Assembly: GCA_937898525.1 (NCBI GenBank)
Contig: CALCBC010000102.1
Span: forward strand, 1 to 11,819
DNA: 11,819 nucleotides
Source of the DNA: an uncultured Sphingomonadales bacterium
GTDB lineage: Bacteria > Pseudomonadota > Alphaproteobacteria > Sphingomonadales > Sphingomonadaceae
Direction of reading: 5' to 3'
Part shown: positions 7,045 to 11,819 of the stretch, one piece after another
Position numbering within the stretch: position 1 is the first letter of the stretch
How the letters are laid out: each line of letters opens with the position of its first letter
The notes under the pieces: generated by a model
Told to the model about the DNA's origin: nothing
Seen by the model: only the letters and a program-made list of their open reading frames with translations
Database searches by the model: none
Translations under genes and position numbers: made by a program

Positions 7045-7922
7045 ACCGCCGAAGCGTCCTCGCCGGGCTCGTCCTCGCCTACCTCGCCGCGCGCCCTGGC
7101 GTCGCGGCCGCACAATCCGGAGCCGCCAGACCGATGCCAGAATGGGCCTACAGCACCGAGGGCTTCGAGCGCCTCGTCCACCGTATCGACGGAATCGAGA
7201 CCGTCACTTACGCGATCGGCGACGGAGAGCCGCTGGTCTACTTCCACGGCGGCGGCACGTTCCACGGCTTCGAGTGGGTCCGCCCGCTGGCCGACCGGTT
7301 CCGCGTCTACTGCCCCTATCACCCGAACTTCGGCGAGAGCGGCGACGCGCCGTTCGACCAGATGGCCGACTACGTCCAGCACTACGAGATGCTGTTCCCG
7401 GCGCTCGGGCTCGACACCTTCCATCTCGCCGGCGCCTCGATGGGCGGGCACATGGCCGCGCGCTACGCGGCGGCCAACCCGGGCGACATCGACAAGCTGG
7501 TGCTCAACGCCCCCGCCGGGCTGATCTCGACGAATGCGCAGATGCCCGACTTCGGCCAGATCGCCCCGGCCGACCTGCCGAAGATGTTCGTCACCGACCC
7601 GGAGTGGATCGAGCCCTTCTGGCCGGCCGAGCCATCGCCCGAATGGCAGGCCTTGCGCGACCGTGAATCGCGCGCCGCGTTCGCCTCGCGCGAAGACCTC
7701 GCCGCGACCGACCGCGCGCTGCGCGACGGGCTCGAGGGCTTCGCCCGGCCGACGCTGCTGATCTGGGGCAGCAACGACCGCATCGTCCCGCCCGGCTACG
7801 CCGAGGATTGGCACGCGGTGCTGCCGCACGCCGAGGTCGCGCTGATCCCGAACGGCTCGCACCTGCTGTTCGACGAGTTTCCCGCGGCGGTCGAGGCGCT
7901 GCGCCGTTTCCTCGAGGCCTGA
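7041..7922 (+). CDS. Alpha/beta-fold hydrolase with Tat-like signal peptide
   Basis: A 293-residue serine hydrolase (esterase, lactonase or C-C hydrolase type). Seen: oxyanion segment VYFHGGGTFHGFEW (66-79), nucleophile elbow GASMGG with Ser133, acid GSNDRIVP with Asp246, and GSHLLFDE with His274, a complete triad in the usual order. The N-terminus NRRSVLAGLVLAYLAARPGVAAAQ has a twin-arginine motif (RRSVL), a hydrophobic core and an AAA-Q cleavage site near residue 25. This implies export to the periplasm, unusual for a hydrolase coupled to a cytoplasmic flavin enzyme. The ATG at 7041 overlaps the previous stop and has GGAG about 8 bases upstream. An internal ATG at 7134 would give a 262-residue cytoplasmic form and cannot be excluded. 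It is the last gene of the coupled trio. Substrate unknown; ester or lactone cleavage of the locus substrate is inferred. Confidence 0.9.
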   Translation: MNRRSVLAGLVLAYLAARPGVAAAQSGAARPMPEWAYSTEGFERLVHRIDGIETVTYAIGDGEPLVYFHGGGTFHGFEWVRPLADRFRVYCPYHPNFGESGDAPFDQMADYVQHYEMLFPALGLDTFHLAGASMGGHMAARYAAANPGDIDKLVLNAPAGLISTNAQMPDFGQIAPADLPKMFVTDPEWIEPFWPAEPSPEWQALRDRESRAAFASREDLAATDRALRDGLEGFARPTLLIWGSNDRIVPPGYAEDWHAVLPHAEVALIPNGSHLLFDEFPAAVEALRRFLEA

Positions 7923-8028
7923 CGAAAAACCGCTTTCCTACATCCGTTCGGTCATGCTTGATGGGGGCGGGCAACGGTCGGTGGCGCTCTCCCGCGGGGC
8001 CGATTCCGGCCGTTTGGCCAGGAATAGT

Positions 8029-8126
8029 GTGCCCTTGTGCCCTTGCGATGCAAGTGTTTGGAAAGCTTGGGCTTCAAAGGGCATGGGGAGGGGCACAGGG
8101 TGTGCCTTGTGGGCCCTTTGCGAGGA
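8029..8126 (+). promoter_or_regulatory. Structured leader upstream of the CmcJ/NvfI-type oxygenase gene
   Basis: The 208-base gap after the hydrolase holds a two-part hairpin: outer stem CAAAGGGC (8075-8082) with GCCCTTTG (8113-8120), and inner stem GGCACA (8092-8097) with TGTGCC (8101-8106) around a GGG loop. The Shine-Dalgarno GAGGA (8122-8126) begins 2 bases after the outer stem. Upstream, a perfect tandem GTGCCCTT (8029-8036, 8037-8044) can pair over 7 bases with AAGGGCA (8077-8083), competing with the outer stem. This arrangement resembles a switchable leader or attenuator. No T-run follows the hairpin, so any effect would be on translation or mRNA stability. No clear promoter was found in the gap. 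Confidence 0.4.
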
Positions 8127-8130
8127 TGCC

Positions 8131-8943
8131 ATGAACGAAGCCGAAGCCATCGTCTGCGATGTGCGCGCCACGATGAAGTACGTCGTCCGGGGCGAGAAGG
8201 CGACGTTCCACCCGGGCGAGCGCGAGAAGAGCTACTGGCCGGTCGACGAGCACGAGGTGACGATCCACGACGTCCGGCCGATCCGCGACCGGCTGTCGTT
8301 CGACCGCAACGGCTTCGTGCTGGTCGACGAGCCGACCGACGTGACCGACTTCACCGATGCTGCCGATCTCGCGCGCTACTGCCGGACGACCGAGGCCCTC
8401 GTCCAGCGGCTGACCGGCGCCGACAAGGTCGTCAGCTTCGGCCCGATGATCCGCACCAACGCCAGCGGCGCGCACGGCCACAACCAGCCCGCCCACGGCG
8501 CCCACGTCGACTATGGCGCGCGCACCGTGGCCGACTTCACCCGCGACCTGCTGCCGGCCGAGGAGGCCGAACGGCGCCTCGCCGGCCGGCACATGCTGAT
8601 CAACGTCTGGCGCCCGATCACGATGGTCGAAAGCGCCCCGCTCGCGCTGTGCGACGCGAGCACGGTGCGCCGCGAGGACCTGTTCGACAGCGAAGTCGTC
8701 GGCGGCCTCGGCGACTTCAACCGTCGCTCGCTGTGGGGCTTCAATCTCGCCTACGATCCTGGCCACCGCTGGTACTGGGTGCCCCACATGCAGCCGTGGG
8801 AAGCGCTCGCCTTCAAGCTGTTCGACAGCGATCCGGAAGCCGTCCAGTTCACCGCCCACAGCGCGTTCGAGGATCCGAACACCCCGCCCGACGCGGCGCC
8901 GCGGCAGAGCGTCGAGGTGCGGACGATTGCTTATCTTGGGTAA
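8131..8943 (+). CDS. CmcJ/NvfI-family oxidoreductase (Fe(II)/2-oxoglutarate-type oxygenase)
   Basis: A 270-residue protein of the family that includes fungal and bacterial tailoring hydroxylases/desaturases (CmcJ, NvfI, AsaB, CTB9, gibberellin desaturase relatives). Seen: AHGAHVDYG with the HxD pair H125/D127, the family segment NVWRPITMVESAPLALCD (158-175), LWGFNLAYDPGHRWYWVPHM (201-220), WEALAFKLFDS (223-233), and TAHSAFEDP with the likely distal ligand H243. R258-x-S260 then sits where 2-oxoglutarate is bound. The facial triad therefore looks complete. The ATG at 8131 has GAGGA 4 bases upstream; the open frame continues up to 7954, but that part is unlike the family and overlaps the structured leader. 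It is the last plus-strand gene before the convergent palindromic element. It probably hydroxylates or desaturates the locus substrate or an intermediate; the actual reaction is unknown. Confidence 0.87.
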   Translation: MNEAEAIVCDVRATMKYVVRGEKATFHPGEREKSYWPVDEHEVTIHDVRPIRDRLSFDRNGFVLVDEPTDVTDFTDAADLARYCRTTEALVQRLTGADKVVSFGPMIRTNASGAHGHNQPAHGAHVDYGARTVADFTRDLLPAEEAERRLAGRHMLINVWRPITMVESAPLALCDASTVRREDLFDSEVVGGLGDFNRRSLWGFNLAYDPGHRWYWVPHMQPWEALAFKLFDSDPEAVQFTAHSAFEDPNTPPDAAPRQSVEVRTIAYLG

Positions 8944-8955
8944 AGGGGGCCGGGA

Positions 8956-9122
8956 CCCTCATCCAACTCCGACTAGGCCCCTTCGGGGCCAAGTCTCCGT
9001 ATCCTTCTCCCCCCAGCGGGAGAAGAAAGAGACTGCGCTAGCGGCCAGCCTTCTTCTCCCACTGGTGGGAGAAGGATAGCGAAGCTTACCGCCTAAGGCG
9101 GTTAGCGTAGCTTGGATGAGGG
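8956..9122. repeat. Composite palindromic intergenic element (about 167 bases)
   Basis: Bounded by perfect 11-base inverted ends CCCTCATCCAA (8956-8966) and TTGGATGAGGG (9112-9122). Inside are four hairpins: GGCCCC/GGGGCC (8976-8990), CTTCTCCC/GGGAGAAG (9004-9025), CTTCTCCCAC/GTGGGAGAAG (9053-9074) and ACCGCC/GGCGGT (9088-9102). There is also an 11-base direct repeat TAGCG(A/T)AGCTT (9077 and 9103). It has no coding capacity for a transposase, so it is a REP/MITE-like element. It lies between convergent genes and may terminate both. Its right end encodes the last residues and stop of the second flavoprotein. Confidence 0.75.
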
Positions 9123-10318
9123 CCCCTTTCCCCTTGTCTCTCCGCCGGCGAGGTCGTCTCGAGCCCCTTGGTGAACATCAGCCGCTCGAGCCGATAGTCC
9201 GGATCGCGCACCATTCGGCGCATGCCGTCGAGCGCGGCCTCGAGGCGTTCGCCGCCGCCGCAGGCGTGGAACACGAAGTCCTTGTAGGTGCAGGCCATCG
9301 GGCTCGTCCGCTCGAGGAAGATCGACCGGCGCTCCTCGGCCCACACGTCGAGCAGCGCCGGATCGGCCCCCTCGAGCACCACCGCTGCCAGCGTCGGCCA
9401 CAGCGCGAAGGCGTCGAACAGCCCGGTGGTCAGCCCGAACCCGCCGGTCGGGTTGGTCACATGCGCCGCGTCGCCGGCGAGCAGCACGCGCCCCTGGCGG
9501 AAGCTCGCGGCGCAGCGCTGGTGCATCTTGTAGGGCGACGACTGCACCAGCTCGTAACCCCCCTCGCCCGGCAGCAGATGATCGTAAGCCGCCGGTACTC
9601 GGTCGAGGTAGCTCTCCACTGGCAGCGCGGCGTCCTCCATGAAGGTACAGCGCCACAGGCCATCTCTGGTGATCTTGACGATCACCGCACCCCATTGGTC
9701 GTCGACCACCATCGTCGACTGCCAGTAGCCGCCGCTTTCGAAGTCGTGCCGTACGTTGGTGGCGACGAAGCGCTCGGGCCAGGTCATCCCGTCGAAGCTC
9801 AGAGCGAGCGACTTGCGCACCGCGCTGCCCGCGCCGTCGGCGCCGATCACCCAGCGGGCGCGCAACTGGATCGGTCCTTCAGGGGAATCGGCCGTGACCG
9901 TGACGCCCTCGTCGTCCTGCCGCAGCCCGGTGAGCGGCGTATTCCAGTGGACCTCGGCGTTGGACAGCGCCTCGAGCCGCGCATGGCAGATCTTCGCCAG
10001 CCGGTCCTGCCCGAGCTGGATGTTGTAGGGAAACGGCGTCACGCTCGCGAGCACCTTGAGGTCGTAGGGCAGCCGCTCACCGGTCCGCTTGACCAGCCAC
10101 AGGTAGTCGTCCTTGGTATAGCCTGCCTGTTCGGCTTCCTCGCGGATGCCGAGCCGTTCGAGCCCGCCGAGCATCGACCAGTGATAGACGCAGGCACGCG
10201 GGGAATCGTTGATCCCCGCCTCGGCCTCGACCAGGCATACCCGGACCCCGGCCTTCGCCAGCCCGAGCGCGGTCACGAAGCCCGTAGGCCCGCCGCCGAC
10301 CACGATCACGTCGTGCAT
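9086..10318 (-). CDS. Second FAD-dependent aromatic-type monooxygenase, paralogue of the first
   Basis: A 410-residue group A flavin monooxygenase. Seen: VIVVGGGPTGFVTALGLAKA (4-23), DG motif GADGAGSAVRK (159-169), GD motif RVLLAGDAAHVTNPTGGFG (277-295), and MTWPERFVATN (178-188), parallel to FTWPDRFVATN in the other flavoprotein of this window. Segments such as SPYKMHQRCAASFR versus SPYRVHQRCAPRFR and AEERRSIFLERTSPM versus AEERRRVFLEVTSPM show the two are close paralogues. Both have Thr for the usual Asn of the GD motif. The ATG at 10318 follows GGGAGAGA (10325-10332) with 6 bases spacing. Odd: the last 12 residues (399-410, ending YANRLRR) and the stop codon are encoded by the palindromic element, so the native C-terminus seems to have been replaced. 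It is divergent from the esterase. It likely acts on a related or successive intermediate. Confidence 0.92.
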   Translation of the reverse strand: MHDVIVVGGGPTGFVTALGLAKAGVRVCLVEAEAGINDSPRACVYHWSMLGGLERLGIREEAEQAGYTKDDYLWLVKRTGERLPYDLKVLASVTPFPYNIQLGQDRLAKICHARLEALSNAEVHWNTPLTGLRQDDEGVTVTADSPEGPIQLRARWVIGADGAGSAVRKSLALSFDGMTWPERFVATNVRHDFESGGYWQSTMVVDDQWGAVIVKITRDGLWRCTFMEDAALPVESYLDRVPAAYDHLLPGEGGYELVQSSPYKMHQRCAASFRQGRVLLAGDAAHVTNPTGGFGLTTGLFDAFALWPTLAAVVLEGADPALLDVWAEERRSIFLERTSPMACTYKDFVFHACGGGERLEAALDGMRRMVRDPDYRLERLMFTKGLETTSPAERQGERGPHPSYANRLRR

Positions 10319-10443
10319 TCTAGTTCTCTCCCGGCGCAGGCATGCCGCATCGACGGCTGGCGTGCAAAGCCACTTTCGCCGCGCCGACCTTCCGCCTAGC
10401 AGTAACGCTCGTTAGAGTCGCAAAGGCTCATCGGGAGAGAGAC
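10319..10443. promoter_or_regulatory. Divergent control region between flavoprotein and esterase genes
   Basis: Both genes carry almost the same ribosome-binding site (GGGAGAGA at 10325-10332 on the minus strand, GGGAGAGAG at 10433-10441 on the plus strand), each about 6 bases from its start when measured from the core purines. A near-palindrome TAACG-CT-CGTTA (10403-10414) lies in the middle and is a candidate operator for joint control. Promoter boxes are weak: minus-strand TTGCGA (complement of 10417-10422) and plus-strand TAGAGT (10413-10418) are only possibilities. Confidence 0.35.
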
Positions 10444-11676
10444 TTGGGGCACATCGACTTCCACCAGACGATCGAGGCGCGTGGCGGCCAGTATACGCTG
10501 CGCGGCACCTGCGACGAGCGCTTCGCGCCGGTGTTCGAGGCCTTCGCCGAGAATTTCCGCGTCGAGGAAGAGCTCGGCGCCGCCTGCTCGGTAGTCCTCG
10601 ACGGCGCAACCGTGGTCGACCTGTGGGGCGGCTGGGCGCGCGCCGACCGGACGCGGGAGTGGGACCGCCACTCGACCGTGTGCATGATGAGCGTCGCCAA
10701 GGGCGTCACCGGCATCTGCTTCAACATGGCGATCGACCGCGGGCTGGTCGATCCCGACCAGCGGGTCGCGCACTACTGGCCGGAGTTCGCGCAGAACGGC
10801 AAGGACGCGATCACCGTGCGCATGGTGCTCGACCACACCGCGGCGATCCCGGTGCTGACCGACGATACGATGTACCCGGGCGGATTCTACGACTACGAGG
10901 CCTACATCAGGGCGCTCGAGGTGCAGCATCCGCTGTGGCAGCCCGGCACGCGCGCCGCCTACCACGTGCACAACCAGGGCTTCCTGCTCGGCGAGATCCT
11001 CCGCCGGGTGACCGGCATGACCGTCGGTCCGTTCCTCAAGGAGAACGTCACCCGTCCGCTCGCCGCCGAGTACTACATCGGTGGGATGGACGAGCAGCAG
11101 CAGGCGCACGTCGCCGAAGTGCTGCCCAACACCGGCGCGCGGCTGTTCGCGGCCAAGGACCAGGCCGTGCCCGCCAAGCCGACCACCCCCGAAGGCTGGC
11201 AGGACGGCGCCGTGCTGCGCAGCTTCGCCTTCCTGCAGAACCCGCGCGAGCCGTGGTACGACACGATGAACTCGCCGCGCTGGCGCGAGGTCGAGATCGC
11301 CAGCGGTTCGGGCCACGGCAACGCCCGCGGCGTCGCCCGCATCTACGGCGCCACCGTCGGCGCGGTCGACGGGATTTCGCTGCTGTCGAAGGACCAGCTC
11401 GAGCGCATGATCACCGAGCAGCACAACCAGGTGGAACTGCTGCAGGACCGCCCCTACCATCAGGCGCTCGGCGTGCTGCTCAATACTCCGGAGGCGGTCT
11501 ACATGGGGCCGAACATGCGCAGCTTCGGCCACCACGGCCTCGGCGGCTCGATCGGCTTCGGCGACCCCGATGCGAAGCTCGGCTTCTCGTATTGCTGCAA
11601 CCAGATGCACGCGGTCGGCGACAACGGGCCGCGGGCGCGGCGGCTGATCGATGCGGTTTACGGGGTGCTCGGGTGA
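10444..11676 (+). CDS. Beta-lactamase-fold serine esterase (family VIII / class C-like)
   Basis: A 410-residue serine hydrolase of the beta-lactamase/penicillin-binding superfamily; members with this layout are mostly esterases rather than antibiotic hydrolases. Seen: GAACSVVLDGATVVDLWGG (46-63), catalytic SVAK with Ser83 and Lys86, the partner Tyr173 in YHVHNQGF, WQPGT (165-169), and the late motif FGHHGLGGSIGF (361-372) in place of the KTG box. No signal peptide is visible, so it is probably cytoplasmic. The start chosen is TTG at 10444 because GGGAGAGAG (10433-10441) is placed ideally before it and the family N-terminus begins there. The longer frame from ATG 10342 has no ribosome-binding site and adds an arginine-rich 34-residue stretch lying in the divergent promoter region. 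Ester cleavage of the locus substrate is inferred from context. Confidence 0.9.
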   Translation: MGHIDFHQTIEARGGQYTLRGTCDERFAPVFEAFAENFRVEEELGAACSVVLDGATVVDLWGGWARADRTREWDRHSTVCMMSVAKGVTGICFNMAIDRGLVDPDQRVAHYWPEFAQNGKDAITVRMVLDHTAAIPVLTDDTMYPGGFYDYEAYIRALEVQHPLWQPGTRAAYHVHNQGFLLGEILRRVTGMTVGPFLKENVTRPLAAEYYIGGMDEQQQAHVAEVLPNTGARLFAAKDQAVPAKPTTPEGWQDGAVLRSFAFLQNPREPWYDTMNSPRWREVEIASGSGHGNARGVARIYGATVGAVDGISLLSKDQLERMITEQHNQVELLQDRPYHQALGVLLNTPEAVYMGPNMRSFGHHGLGGSIGFGDPDAKLGFSYCCNQMHAVGDNGPRARRLIDAVYGVLG

Positions 11677-11700
11677 TGCGCACGGCCCATGCGCCGCAAG

Positions 11701-11805
11701 AACCCTCCCCCTTGAGGGGGAGGGTTGGGTGGGGGTGCTCCCCCGCTGGCGCCGACGCCCCTGCCCCCTCCCCGCCGGGGAGGGGACGCAGCTGCGCGCG
11801 CAGCT
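11701..11805. repeat. Second palindromic GC-rich repeat cluster downstream of the esterase
   Basis: Successive hairpins with no gene: AACCCTCCCCCT/AGGGGGAGGGTT (11701-11726, 12-base-pair stem, TG loop), GGGGG/CCCCC (11731-11744), CCCCTCCCC/GGGGAGGGG (11765-11785, GCC loop), and a perfect 16-base palindrome AGCTGCGCGCGCAGCT (11790-11805). The first begins 24 bases after the esterase stop and could end transcription, although no T-run follows. The sequence differs from the element at 8956-9122. Dispersed extragenic palindromes of this kind are common in high-GC proteobacteria. Nothing else is recognisable up to the window end. Confidence 0.7.
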
Positions 11806-11819
11806 AGGATGTGAAGGAC

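Noticed and set aside
5719..7113. A 464-residue minus-strand open frame opposite the first flavoprotein
   Set aside because: It is an antisense shadow with repetitive composition and no motif, and it spans the start of the hydrolase gene.
7041..7922. Calling the hydrolase MhpC and the flavoproteins MhpA
   Set aside because: Only family-level motifs are shared. There is no extradiol dioxygenase or other Mhp gene nearby, and the hydrolase has an export signal, so specific gene names would be unsupported.
7954..8130. A longer start for the CmcJ/NvfI-type oxygenase
   Set aside because: The extra 59 residues do not resemble the family and cover the hairpin leader; the ATG at 8131 has GAGGA before it.
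8956..9122. A CRISPR array or autonomous insertion sequence
   Set aside because: There are no regularly spaced identical repeats with unique spacers and no transposase frame; the structure is a set of nested palindromes.
9116..10399. A 427-residue plus-strand open frame opposite the second flavoprotein
   Set aside because: It is an antisense shadow; the minus-strand frame contains the complete FAD-binding motifs and a good ribosome-binding site.
10396..11610. A 404-residue minus-strand open frame opposite the esterase
   Set aside because: It is an antisense shadow rich in Val, Asp, His and Arg, while the plus strand carries the SxxK and Tyr motifs.

Overview
The window is GC-rich, densely packed DNA that reads as an alphaproteobacterium, most likely a sphingomonad (Sphingomonas/Novosphingobium-type). 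The evidence is a large Sphingomonadales-style TonB-dependent receptor with an EVITVTAQ TonB box, an alphaproteobacterial-looking IHF-beta, and palindromic CT/GA-rich intergenic elements. This placement is inferred from composition and protein style; no marker gene such as rRNA is present.

Left part (1-1607), housekeeping-like: a POT/PTR2 peptide:proton symporter runs leftward off the window edge. Divergent from it is a small YtrA-type GntR repressor with a good promoter and an almost leaderless transcript. Next is integration host factor beta (ihfB), closed by a strong bidirectional terminator at 1576-1607.

Central part (1623-8943), a probable catabolic locus: a TonB-dependent outer-membrane receptor (minus strand) is divergent from a translationally coupled plus-strand operon. 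The operon is MFS transporter, FAD-dependent aromatic-type monooxygenase, and alpha/beta hydrolase with a Tat-like signal peptide; ATGA overlaps join each pair. A CmcJ/NvfI-family Fe(II)/2-oxoglutarate-type oxygenase follows after a 208-base leader that holds a hairpin and alternative pairing segments.

Right part (8944-11819): a 167-base composite palindromic element lies between convergent genes and supplies the last codons of a second FAD monooxygenase on the minus strand. That monooxygenase is a paralogue of the first. It is divergent from a beta-lactamase-fold serine esterase that most likely starts at TTG. A second, different palindromic repeat ends the window.

Taken together, the right two thirds look like uptake and oxidation of an unidentified, probably ester-bearing aromatic or polycyclic compound: outer-membrane capture (TonB receptor), inner-membrane transport (MFS), ester cleavage (family VIII-type esterase, periplasmic hydrolase) and hydroxylation (two flavin enzymes and one 2-oxoglutarate-type oxygenase). 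No ring-cleavage dioxygenase and no dedicated regulator of this locus is present in the window, so the substrate cannot be named. The gene families are recognisable; the combination and a few structural details are the noteworthy part.
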